Shown here in pieces: positions 42,463 through 53,239 of a stretch of DNA of 64,000 nt. The first letter of the stretch is position 1. Each line of letters starts with the position of its first letter. The DNA comes from Trachythela sp. YZ-2020 (lineage: Eukaryota > Cnidaria > Anthozoa > Malacalcyonacea > Clavulariidae): the NCBI GenBank assembly GCA_016169945.1, contig JADLSH010000363.1:248001-312000 (forward strand), in the 5' to 3' direction. The position numbers were made by a program, and so were the translations under genes. The notes beneath the pieces were generated by a model. That model saw only the letters and a list, made by a program, of their open reading frames with translations, made no database searches and was not told the origin of the DNA.

Positions 42463-43200
42463 GTTAGTACAAAACTACCATCATGGTAAAATACTGCTTC
42501 TGTTTTGGGTAATGCTTTAGAATACGCCAGACTATTTGGTGCGCGAAATTAATGCGCGCGAAATGATAATAACGATTATTTAAAAAAATAATAGCGCAGT
42601 TAACGAGCAGCGTTAAGGTACGTTTACACGCTGCGATTTGTCGGGCCGATTTAAGGTTTTGCTGAATGATTTTGCTGAATGATTTTGCTAAGGTTTTACT
42701 CTCTCTGACTAACATTCAGTATCACAATCACTCATGCACTTACAACTCTCACAACTAACTCTAACATTCAACTCTCACTCATATTTATACTATCTTTGCT
42801 GCATGTTCTAACCATGGGAACGTTTCCCAGAGGAAGGTCAATACATGATGCACATTATGCACGAAAACTTCCTCACACACCTTATCTATCTGGCACATTT
42901 CCGTGCTTGGTTGACGACACTACAAACCTACACAATTTCTCTCACACTCCATCTTGTTTATTAGATAATACTAAAATTAAGTTCCTCATTAATTGCTTTT
43001 ATAGTTCGTATTTCCTGTTATTCACCAGTTTTGTAAATGTTCCAGATTACTTATATACTATATGCGATTATAACATTACTAACATGCATACATAATTATT
43101 GATAATACTCTATTCTATTCTATAATAATCTAAGCTACAAATTTACAATACATGTCCACTGTTATACTCTGTTCACATCGTTCAACATGACTTGGCCAGG
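42463..43200. other. Probable intron 1 of metalloproteinase copy 2, no gene recognised
   Basis: AT-rich with no coding signal I trust. TGCTGAATGATTTTGCTGAA-like short tandem duplications lie near 42665. Confidence 0.5.
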
Positions 43201-43236
43201 ACAGTTACGACCATGCCTGAAATTGGGGATTTCCAG

Positions 43237-43921
43237 CTAAAAAGATCTTGTAGGTACTGAGGTACCGGCTCTTATTAATAGTTTTGTACATAAGGATTGC
43301 TTTGTGTTTTTTGCGATTAATAGATAATTAACTTGTGCCAATTTAACTCCTCTAATAGAGAGCTCGAGGAGGTTTCGTATGTGCATTCTGCAATCATACG
43401 AGCGGCACGATTTTGTAGTTTTTGTAGTTTTCTGCTCAACTGGCTGCCGATACCGTCCCAAACTGGACAGCAGTAATTAAAGTAAGGTTTAATTAAGCCT
43501 CTGTAGACTTTCTCCGCAGTTTCCCTACATATAAATCGCCTCACTCGTTAATAATTAAGAGCTCCAATTCCTGATGATATGTTTTTACAAATAACATTAA
43601 CATGGTTCTCCAGGTTAAGTTTTCATCAATTTAAGCCTAAGGATTTCGTATGCTGAACTCTTTTGATTTGAATATTATCTACGGCTACGCATATGTTGAG
43701 ATTGCTCACATCATATAATTAGAAATTTTGCCTGCCATAATGCTGGTACCTTTGCGATTTAGATGTAGTCCTCGAGTGTTCAGACATGTTGAGTTAAAAG
43801 ACTTATGGTCAATAAATGCCCAATTATTCTCAATACAAAATGACTTTATCATTTTGTTGGCCTCGTTTACTTTAGACATCAGATTCGGTTTGTCGGTTCT
43901 TGGTAGAATGCCAGAAATCAT
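43237..43921 (-). pseudogene. LINE relic: esterase-like and reverse transcriptase C-terminal fragments
   Basis: Minus frame 43706-43921 (ISGILPRTDKPNLMSKV, ending LHLNRKGTSIMAGK) resembles the end of the SGNH-esterase-like or endonuclease-linked region of cnidarian L2-type LINEs. 43237-43544 (GLIKPYFNYCCPVWDGIG, KLQNRAARMIAE) is the reverse transcriptase C-terminus. The parts between are deleted. Confidence 0.7.
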
Positions 43922-44060
43922 TATGTCTGTTGTAGGCGAGCCTTGACCATTAACTTGTATGCCCAGCTATCATTGATTTACCTCAGGTTTATACTAACTG
44001 AGTATAACTCAGTTTTACACTATTCCAAATATCAACTCCTTTGTTGGAGAGTGAGTGTTT

Positions 44061-44640
44061 TTAAAATACAGTAGTTTGTTCTTTGATAAGACTTGTGCAG
44101 TTTGATGAGTTTCTCGTGTTATGTTGATGAATTTGACTATTTGTGATATAGTAGTTTGTAAACAATTCTGGTAAATTATTTAAATGATGGTATCTGAACA
44201 TGAATAAACTGGTAAGATAATCATTAAGCCTGTTCAGGTTCAATATACCTAGGTACTCAAATATTTTATCAGTATGATCTAAATAAGATTTAAATGTCAT
44301 TAAAAGTACAATTTTCTTTTGAATGTTTATTAAGTTTTTGAATTCGATTTTTGTATGTATTACCCCATAAAAGATTGCCATAAATTAGATATGGATAGAC
44401 TAAGGCGTAGTAGATTAATTTTAGAGTATTTAAGTTAGTATAATGACGTATTTTTGCTATTATTCCAGTTGACTTTATAATTTTCTTGGTTATTAAATTT
44501 ATATGATCCTTCCAAGTTAAATATTCGTCTATAACGACGCCTAAAAACGTAATGTTTTTTACTTGTGTAATATCTCGATTGTTAATGTAAAGTTTTACTT
44601 TCTGTTTCTGTTCGTTTGGAGATTTAAATAAAATCACTAA
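44061..44640 (-). pseudogene. LINE reverse transcriptase C-terminal relic
   Basis: Minus frames with FLGVVIDEYLTWKDHIN, YALVYPYLIYGNLLWGN and a later frame LNLNRLNDYLTSLFMFR, typical of CR1/L2 C-termini. A frameshift lies near 44310. The upstream part is cut by the DNA transposon at 44640. Confidence 0.75.
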
Positions 44641-44698
44641 GGGGGGAGCATCCATACTCAACTTGCCACGAGAAACGTCAAACGTTTGTGGGTGTGTG

Positions 44699-45066
44699 CA
44701 GGGGTCATCCTAAGGCCTTCCATTTTCCAAAATGGGCAGTTCTAATTGTAAAATGAGTAGTTCTAAAACCTAAAATGGGCAGTTCTAAAAATTAAGTTTT
44801 GGAGAGAACATGTTGAATTCACAAACCCGAGAAGTGTCTAAACATTCAATATTTAATATATTATTTGAATTGGTCATTATGATCATATATACTTTTTACA
44901 TTTTAACAAATTCCTAAAAAACTAAATTTCTATCTTTGGGATAACCCTGTGACATTGCTTGAAGCCAGGCTATCCAGCTTCCCCCTTACACGCGAGGGAT
45001 TCGCGGCCAATTGCCTGTTCCGCCGCGAAAATGGGCAGTTCTAAATTTTTCTTAGGATGACCCCTG
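44699..45066. mobile_element. hAT-like MITE nested in the TA element
   Basis: Ends CAGGGGTCATCCTAAG and CTTAGGATGACCCCTG with the 8-base duplication GGTGTGTG on both sides (44691-44698, 45067-45074). Internal tandem AAAATGGGCAGTTCTAA units occur near both ends. Confidence 0.9.
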
Positions 45067-45285
45067 GGTGTGTGGGTTACTTTCTTTGACGTTTTGCCCG
45101 TGGCAGTATGACACTTTTGAATATTATAAAAGTACAATATAAAATTATTTTGTATAATATAAAATTATATTTGTAATACGCACTTTAAAAACACAAACCT
45201 GCATGTACAATATTTTACCTAGTCAAGGAAAATATAGTACAAAATACAGTTAAGATAATACAGTTAGTCAAAGTCACATATTATA

Positions 45286-45796
45286 GAGGCGTTGTTAGGG
45301 TGTGTGTGAATAATCCATAATCCAAGTTAAAATTTGAAAATAATCCGTATCCCATTTTTCTAAACAAAAATATCCCTAAAATATATTCAACAAACATGAA
45401 CAGTACAAGTATCAAAAGAAAACATATTCAATGCGCCCGCATCAACAATTCAACATGTACATCGGTCGCATTGGATATGTTTACTTTTGATGCGTGCATT
45501 TTGATGGTGCGTTCCGGCTCGAAACAGATTTTAAACCAATTTTAATGTCTTTAATCTGTGTCTCCGGCATGTTGGTGATGTTATTTATGTTGACTGGCAT
45601 CTCAACCTTTAAATTTTACCTTTTGATTTCATTGTCAATATAGCAAAAATTGATTTATGATATTGACTTAACAATAATCCGTAATCCTAAATTCCTACCC
45701 AAAGAATCCATAATCTCGTTTTTCATGCCCCAATAATCCGTAATCCTACTCAAAAAAGCCAAATAATCCATAATCCTAAACCCCTAACAAGGCCTC
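45286..45796. mobile_element. Second MITE nested in the TA element
   Basis: Ends GAGGCGTTGTTAGGG and CCTAACAAGGCCTC, with flanks ATTATA (45280-45285, 45797-45802). Repeated AATAATCCGTAATCC/ATAATCCATAATCC units fill both ends. Confidence 0.7.
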
Positions 45797-46074
45797 ATTA
45801 TATTAAATGTATCATCGGTTAATACAAGTATTTTCGAGTATTCACACTTGTTTTTGCCACGGATTGACGTTTCTAGGGTGGGTGGGTGGGTTTGAAAAGA
45901 AACATCAAATTGACGTTTCTCTTGGCAAGTTGAGTATAGATGCTCCCCTTAACCCAGCATTCGCCAGTTGACTGTTGGTTTGAGAAGTTGTTTGTTAGCT
46001 CAAGCTTGAAGCTTCGTCTGAAATTGCCGAACAACGCCTATTCTTTGGTTTCGCTGCGCTAAATTTTAAATAAA

Positions 46075-46176
46075 ATGTTGCTTTCGTTTGTGCATATTAT
46101 GCTAGTAGCTTACGTCGCTCACAGCGAAGGTATTTCGTCCCACGGCGGAATATTTGGCAAGAAGCGAAATAAAGTG
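46075..46176 (+). CDS. Possible first exon with signal peptide, gene unknown
   Basis: ATG MLLSFVHIMLVAYVAHSEG, a good signal-peptide pattern, then SSHGGIFGKKRNKV and a strong GTAAGT donor, phase 0. It lies in the intron between 42462 and 49537 and could be an alternative first exon of metalloproteinase copy 2 (phase 0 fits) or the start of another gene. No downstream exon was identified. Confidence 0.4.
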
Positions 46177-48234
46177 GTAAGTGTGTACTGTGTATACCTT
46201 GTAATAGTTGTTCAGTGTTGTTCAAGATGAACTATAGACTTAATAGCACTACGTCTATAATTACTTGTAAATGTACGTTGTGCATGTTTGGAGTCAACGA
46301 AATAAAGTATAGAGAGATTTAGTTCAATTTGCTTCGACCATCAGCTGCCCCGTAACGCTTAGTACAAATCACCAGTATCATTGTTCAGCTATAGCTGGTC
46401 GACAATGACTAGACTGGGCGTCCGTCGGTCCGTATCGAAATTCAAATTCAATTTAATTAAATTCAGTTTAGAAATGTCAACACCCGCAGCTTATCGCAAT
46501 GAGCTATCGAACGTGATGATTTGATGGCGACATGGCGTATTAAAAGCCAAATATATACGTGGCGTTTATGAAGACGTTTATGAATTCTCCACAAAAATAT
46601 AATAAATTTTACCTATCGCCATTTATTAATATACAAACTTGTGGAAGTTGCAGTTCACTTCAATTTAAACCACTTCAAATTTATTACTATATTTGTTGTA
46701 TACTTCCTTGATGTTTGAATGGTTATAGCTTTTAATAGTTTTCGGGATTACACGAGATTAAAATGTCAGTTCATGCATGGGATGATAAGTTGAACATGCT
46801 AGGCTAGTTTTAACTCGGTCTTGCAACCGTGGTCAACGAATGCGCATCATGAGCGCATATTTAATACGACGATACCAGGAGTTACTACCGCAAGGAAGTG
46901 CTGCCGCAGTAGCCTTCAACCACGCAGGCTATGACCAATGTGCCTCTATATACTATAGTACTCTCGGTAAAGAGACAACTACAGGGCTCAAAGGATCTCG
47001 CTTATGTAAACGGCTTGTATTAATACACGCTATGACTAGTGTCTATCGTTGATATGATAGCGATTGTACCTCAGCCGTTCGACATCTTTGCTTGAGTTTA
47101 ATGATTGCGTATTAACTTCAAAGATCGACAATATATAGGTCCGCGCAAAAGACTGTGCCGAGTGAACTCTGGAGAAACCTTCGTACGTCAAGAATACTGT
47201 GCTGACTCGCTGACGCTCGGCAGCAATTAATTGCAAATGAAGACTGAAGTGTTTAGCAGTCACATAGTTAGGATATAAAGTGTATGTTATTATATGGCAA
47301 GTGCTTGTTTTGGTGAATCTCGCAATCTGACTGGTCGCTGACGAGGCAGGATTTCCCCGTATTGCCCACGGGCAATACCGCCAACACGCAATTTTTATTG
47401 CCCTGCGAAGAAAAGCCGAGTTTTAGATAAGAAAATGAGCTCAAATCTTTTTAAATACTCGAAAACGGAGAAAATAACTGTAGTCGCTGAGAACTGTTTG
47501 TGTTTTGAGCATACGAAGGGCTAAAAAAATCGCTTGCAATAAGCAAGACCTCGGTTTAATATTCTCCCGTACAGCCCTCACTCTCGGTTAGTAAGCAGTT
47601 AGTATTCAAGTTATAACTACATATTATGGCGTGCCGATCTGGACAAAAACACTTATTTGTGAGAAATATAAAACTTGTAGAAAATATACTGGAGTGAGAA
47701 AATGATGTTGAATCTTTTCACTATACATAGTTGTCATGTTTTGGTGGTAGTTCGTCTTAATTGATTGACTCCTGATACAAAGTTGACGGATAATCGGGCA
47801 TAATCCGTCCGTATTTGCATTAGACCAACTATCAAGCCAGACATGATTTGTTCTAATAATCATATTGCCCAATATACATAAATTGCGCTATTCTAGTTAT
47901 CTCGTCAGGATAGTTCATGCGTTATACAAGTTGAAACGTAATTTTGGATATAAAGCCATGTTATCTAAGAAGTGGTCACAAAGAAATTATGATTACTCTT
48001 TTGGCCTTTTTTATTTTTATTAATGCTTTTAATTTAAATCCACCAAGGTCAAAGATTGCCACCAATTACTGTACGTGTTAGCAATTACCTCACATGTTGT
48101 TGGTTTTGAAATCTAGCTATTAAATCACATTTATTCAATAAATAGGCAGCTGCACGGTTAAAACCATGGGGGTTATTAGTATCAGCCCTTAGCCTTTTTG
48201 TGAAAAACAGACAATAATATTGACGAATTGTTAA
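46177..48234. other. Intron or intergenic DNA, no gene recognised
   Basis: Only short frames without motifs. I see no repeat with clear ends. Confidence 0.5.
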
Positions 48235-48650
48235 AACAAGATGCACATGAAAATTCTGACTACGAGGGTTTTAGTCTCTTGTATTATTCATGGAGCCGGG
48301 AATTGTGCGAGAATGCGCGAGATCTGGGGTTTGGTGACTGGCAAAGTACAGACTAGTCCCTAGTCCTCTGTGCGCGCGTTATTTTTCCGTGACAGGCAAA
48401 AGCCCATCAAATGTTGGATATATACAAAGAAGCGCTTTGATTTTCTGTTGAAAGTATCTGTTTTTTATGTTAAAGTCCTTGCATTAGTTTTTCACCCTTG
48501 CCCGGGCTGCTGGGAATGTGCAGTGAGCTTTAAAAATTTTTACAAATCCCCGGGGTGTTGCCCGGGGGGGGATATAACAGCAAGAATTGATCCATGCATT
48601 AACGTTGAATGAACCTGGTGAAATTTCATTGGACAACGAGATTTGTCAGT
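48235..48650 (+). pseudogene. Degenerate second copy of the signal-peptide exon, split by an insertion
   Basis: 48235-48296 matches the start of 42334-42462 (ACAAGATGCACATGAAAATT; ACTACGAGGGTTTT). 48602-48645 matches its end (GTTGAATGAACCTGGTGAAA). About 300 bases with a GCCCGGG-rich patch lie between. The frame is lost and no donor is evident. Confidence 0.65.
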
Positions 48651-48761
48651 TTCTGTTAGATAAACATGAAGCGTGTTTTAGGATGTTGTTTATGTTGATA
48701 CGTCATTAAATTACTGGAATTCAGGAACTTCTGGGATATTATAGATTTAACCTATGTAGGG

Positions 48762-49135
48762 CAGTGAGCTCTATATATATATATCTGGAGTGAGAACTTA
48801 TGTCCAAAAAGTGAAGCCAAAGATGGCGGAAATTGACGTCCAGTGCCAATCCCTTTCTATTGTTTTCGACCGCGCGGTTTGCACAAGCCGGCGAGGAGTG
48901 TGCCGAAATTTCGTGTTTTTACTCCGATTTAAACAATAACATCATGATTTTATGAACTGATAACTTGATTAGCGATGCGATCTGTTAGAAACAACTGGAA
49001 TTAGCAGGAAAAAATGGTATGAAAACTGTTTATGACCTTCATGAGTTTGGACGTCAATTGCCGCCATCTTGGCTTGACTTGGCCTATTGGCCGAACATTA
49101 GAAGTTCTTACTCCAGATATATATGGAGCTCACTG
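48762..49135. mobile_element. hAT-like MITE with CAGTGAGCTC ends
   Basis: Ends CAGTGAGCTCTATATATATA and its imperfect complement ending GGAGCTCACTG, flanked by the perfect 8-base duplication ATGTAGGG (48754-48761, 49136-49143). Inside, CTGGAGTGAGAACTT and AAGTTCTTACTCCAG also pair. Non-coding. Confidence 0.9.
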
Positions 49136-49279
49136 ATGTAGGGTTGGTGTTTTGCCATTAAATATACATTGAATATTTTAATACGCGCGCCGTGAGGTTT
49201 TATAATTCACACAGACATATAAAGTGCCCTCTGCCGTTAACACAACCTTGTACAAATAACATGAAAAAACGTTGGATAT

Positions 49280-49460
49280 GATGATGGTGGTGGTGATCAC
49301 TGATGGTGGTTAAGATTATGGTGGTGATGATGATGATAGTGGTTAGGATAATAGTGTGATGATGATGATGGTGGTGGTGAGAATGGTGGTGATGGTGGTC
49401 ATGATAACGATGATATAGATGATGATGTCATTTAATGGCGTTGGTGATAATGATGATGGA
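49280..49460. repeat. GAT/GGT microsatellite upstream of copy 2
   Basis: Imperfect GATGGT trinucleotide repeats. Shorter relatives lie at the same place before copy 1 (about 35995-36015). Confidence 0.85.
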
Positions 49461-49536
49461 ATTGATGGTAGATAACAAATATAATCATTGGTGATATTAA
49501 TGATGATGACTCAATGTTGTTCTATATTCTTCCCAG

Positions 49537-49828
49537 GAAACTCTGCCTGCTGGAAAAATGACGAGGGTTGAAGACGGCGTTTATAAATGCAACAATCATC
49601 ACCGAAGTGACCATCACCACCGAAAACGACGTTACACAGCAACATCATTCAAATTTAACACGATGATCGTTCTGTGGCATGTGACAAAATTCTCTGCTAA
49701 GTTACCTCAGGATGTCCAACTTAAAGTGTTCACAGAAGCTTTTAACAAATGGCATGTCGTCTCGAGATTGAATTTTTCTTACACGGCTAATGTGACTGCA
49801 GCACATATTAAAATCAGCTTTTTGACAA
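49537..49828 (+). CDS. Matrix metalloproteinase copy 2: pro-region and start of catalytic domain
   Basis: 292 bases, phase 0 in and 1 out. Same layout as copy 1: GKMTRVEDGVYKCNN, a shorter His run (HHRSDHHRKRRY), the RKRR site, and MIVLWHVTKFSAKLP. The 15-base length difference from copy 1 (307 bases) is a multiple of three and lies in the His run, so the frame is kept. Confidence 0.85.
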
Positions 49829-50164
49829 GTATGGTTTACCATGGTAGTAATTAGTGGCTTATGATATTTTGCGAGATGAAAGGCGAAATTGCGAAACGGG
49901 AGCCCTGACCTAGTATCGATTACCAGCATCATTAGGGGAATGTGAGCTCCCCGAATTACTTTGTCCTAATGTGAGCTCCCTTGCCATTTTGCAAATTGCC
50001 GTTTCGTTTTCAGAATACCATAAGCCGTAATTGATGTAAGCGTTACATGACAGCAGATGGTGGTCAACGTCAACTTCGTCAATCTCAAAAGGGCTAAAAA
50101 CACTTCGAGAGATGTAATGCACACACGTTGTAACAAACCATCAAACCTGCAGAACTTGAACCAA

Positions 50165-50430
50165 TCCTGTTTCAACAATTTGTTACTGCTTGTTCCCAGC
50201 TTGTTGACAAGTTGTCAACGGCTTGTTGACAACCTGTTACAAGGTTGTTGTCTCAACAGACTTGCTATAAGCCGTTCTAACAACTTGTTATCGTACTGAA
50301 ATTCAACAACTTGTTAACAAGTTGTGAGTGACAACCTTGTAGCAACTTGATAAAATGACAACATTGTTACAACTTGATGACAAACTTGCTACAAGTCTGT
50401 TGCGAACACATCTTGTTGACAAGATGTGAG
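50165..50430. repeat. ACAAGTTG/CAACTTGT quasi-palindromic repeat, copy 2 intron
   Basis: As 37150-37365, with an extra internal duplication of an AACTTGATGACAA-type unit. Confidence 0.7.
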
Positions 50431-50629
50431 ATTTTTATGTTTTGAGTATCCTCTTCTTTTATGCCGATTTTTGCTGTATTTGTTTGTAGAACAACTATTT
50501 TAACATAAGTATAAGCACCGTCAAGTTACATAGCGAAATGAAAAATTTCGTTTTCTTGACTTCATCAGAATGGCGTCATGTATATATGTTTCCGCGGGTG
50601 TTTACTGTAAATCATTATCATTATCATAG

Positions 50630-50905
50630 ATCATTTCAACGATGGAGTTGGCGGAACCTTGGCACATGCCTATGATCCAGACCCTAGCAATGGCTTTCCT
50701 GGCGAAATTCACTTTGATGAGGATGAAAACTGGGTGACAACCACAACAGGAGGGACAAATCTACGAGCAGTAGCCTTGCACGTAATTGGCGTTGCTATGG
50801 GCATCAAACACTCCAATGCAGCCCAATCAGTCATGAAGGATGTTATAGTGAACAACAACACTGAATTGTACGATGATGATATAGCCGCGATACGTTGGAT
50901 GTATG
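50630..50905 (+). CDS. Matrix metalloproteinase copy 2: catalytic exon with destroyed zinc motif
   Basis: Same length and phases as copy 1. The motif at 50779-50811 reads HVIGVAMGIKH where copy 1 has HEIGHAIGIKH. The general-base Glu is Val and the second zinc His is Val, each by two base changes. The rest of the exon, including GEIHFDEDENWV and SVMKD, is almost unchanged and the frame is open. It cannot be a normal zinc protease; a pseudoenzyme or early pseudogene are the options. Confidence 0.92.
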
Positions 50906-51003
50906 GTAAGTAAATCACAACCATTGTAAAATCATCATTATCAGCATCACATCACCACCATAATCATCATCATCTCCATCATCATTATCGTCATCGTCAT
51001 CGC

Positions 51004-51656
51004 CAGGGGCGGACTGGCTACCTCATAGGGGCCCGTGCAATCTGGGCTAGAAGGGGGCCCAGCCCCCCCGAACTTAGTTCGGTAAGTTATAGATAAGTGG
51101 CCGTAGCAAATAATTTGATATGGTTTTTCCCAATTTCTGTAATTAAGTATGCAGATTTTTTACAGCTCAGTGATGATTTCGTGAGCCATATTGACGCAGT
51201 TTAAAGGGGTTTTTTGTTGTTGAAATGATAAAATATAGGCGTTAAATTTGTTCAAATTCAAATTGTTTGGGTCGTGTTCAGAAGTTATTAAAATCTACGT
51301 CCTTGTAGACTTTTGCAGAATTACTGGAGCGTAGCACTATTATACATGCATATCCTTGTCTTCATTCTTTGATTTCTTTTGAATTTTAGTCAGTCTTACG
51401 TGTCTGTTTTCCAAAGAATTCTGCAAATTAAAATCTCTATTTAACGAAGATTTACATATTTAAAAGATCACAAAAATCTTACCACATTTGCGTCCCCCTG
51501 GATCCGCACCAAATTTAATCGCTCCACCTCAGCGTTTCTTTGGTCTATACTAAAAATAACGTAAACTAAAGGCCCATTTCAGTCAAGGGGCCTTACAAGC
51601 AGGGGGGAGGCAACCGGGCTTTTGCCCGGCGAGCCCGACTGGCCAGTCCGCCCCTG
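51004..51656. mobile_element. hAT-like element in intron of metalloproteinase copy 2
   Basis: Ends CAGGGGCGGACTGGC and GCCAGTCCGCCCCTG with GTCATCGC on both sides (8 bases, in a CGTCAT repeat). Absent from copy 1. It has GGGGCCC-rich subterminal parts and no transposase. A related end begins at 63834. Confidence 0.85.
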
Positions 51657-51895
51657 GTCATCGCCATCGCCATCGACATCAACTAAGACAACTCAGCACT
51701 TAATAGATGGCCAACACTGAAAGACTGTGACTAAATTGTCCTCAGTATGTATTGACTTTGTGTTTGGTGGCAAATACATATAGTGGAAACAATTGAGCGT
51801 CATTTTCTCGCTCCCAATGATGTCAATACATTTGAAGTTGACCACCACGTGTAGCCGCAGTATTAAACACTTAACTGAAACCATTTCAACCCTAG

Positions 51896-52125
51896 GTAAA
51901 TGCGAGGTGCGAGACATAACCGCGGTCTTACATGACAGATATTCAGACCAGAGTGAAACTGTGCTTGTTATGAACAACAACAAGGTCTGGCGGATCTCGG
52001 TTCATAATGGTGAAATCTATAACGAGATAAATGAAAAATGGCCAAAAGACATTAGAGACTACTACAGAGCAACAGACCCGATGTATGATGACGTTTTCCC
52101 GTTAAGAGCTGCGATGTATATAAAG
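51896..52125 (+). CDS. Matrix metalloproteinase copy 2: hemopexin-like exon 1
   Basis: 230 bases with the same boundaries as 38153-38382 and only a few substitutions (for example SDQSETVLVM for SDLSDTVLVM). Phase 1 in, 0 out. The donor here is GTAATT. Confidence 0.85.
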
Positions 52126-53080
52126 GTAATTATTGCATGATTGAGCCGTCGGTTTCATTGTTATTCATAAAACTGTATTTAGCATAATTACCTGTTCATT
52201 AGGTTTAGGTTCTAAAAGCACGGGGAGGGATTTGATATCAAGCAGGGAAGAGCGGGGGTGATGAATTGAATTGATCTTCAGGGTTGTATTTACATACATC
52301 CCTCCTAGGAAGGATATATCTAGATACAACCCTACTAACAAGCATGTATGTAGATACAACCAACACATAACAAAGTAATTTTCTCTGCATATTGAAAAAC
52401 AATTCATTACAACAAACATTTAACATCACACTATGATCACACAATATCTCACACAAATTACACCACACACTTCACCACAACATATCTGATAGAGTATTGT
52501 ACGTGGATAAAATTCTGCTTTTTCACCTTTCTTGCGAATCTCGACCACAAACTTAGCTAACCAATACTTAAGTTCCTCATCAGGCAGCTAGTCATAGCTT
52601 GTCGACGATGCCTAATTCTAGTTACTCTCGCGTTTCTTGCTTGCTTTGGCCTTCAAAAAGGTACCCTGCGTCAAACCAGCTAAACTTTCGTCGTCCTCGC
52701 TATCCGCCATTCTGTATACATAACAGTACGCGAATTCCACTAGCACTTTCCACGTAATTTCACTTCTAATCATACATGCAATAAAATGCAAAATCTACAT
52801 ACCATTATACAAAATTTTAGGCATTTAAACAATACAAAATACGTGCAAACTCAAAGAAAAATTATTTCCTTTTTTCCCTACAAATAAGAGCATTGGTTTT
52901 CTCTATAGGTACAACAATACCCATTGTCTTTATGAACGTACATTGGATGCTTTTTATTAGTCTTTTGTGAAAACCTTCTCAAACATGTAATAAGTCAGTT
53001 AATTACCGAGAACCGAGGATTTAGACTAAATGCCTCGGTTCTCGGCAATTAACTATTACATACAATCTATAAGCCCTGGT
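52126..53080. other. Intron sequence found only in copy 2, with a hairpin
   Basis: About 900 bases inserted relative to copy 1, between GTAA of the donor and the MITE-like repeat. A hairpin at 53002-53053 pairs TTACCGAGAACCGAGG with CCTCGGTTCTCGGCAA (one mismatch) around ATTTAGACTAAATG. No gene. Confidence 0.6.
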
Positions 53081-53239
53081 GAAACGAGAGCCATGAGAGT
53101 TGATGAGTTAGCAAGCGAAATTTTGCATGCCACGGTGAAACGAGAACAAGAGTTGTTACATGAGAGTTGACTGGACATTACCACGCGTACCAGTCAAACG
53201 AACAAAACTCTCATGAACTCATCAAAATTTGAACCAACT

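Larger units (their letters stand above)
44640..45949. mobile_element. TA-flanked DNA transposon nested in a LINE relic, itself host to two MITEs
   Basis: Ends AGGGGGGAGCATCCATACTC and the inverse of AGGGGAGCATCTATACTC, followed inward by matching CAACTTGCCA-GAGAAACGTCAA blocks. TA flanks both ends (44638-44639 and 45950-45951), as for Tc1/mariner-type insertion. No transposase survives. Two more inverted-repeat elements lie inside. Confidence 0.75.

Noticed and set aside
46840..47052. 70-residue plus-strand frame near 46.9 kb
   Set aside because: No motif, no splice context and ordinary chance length.
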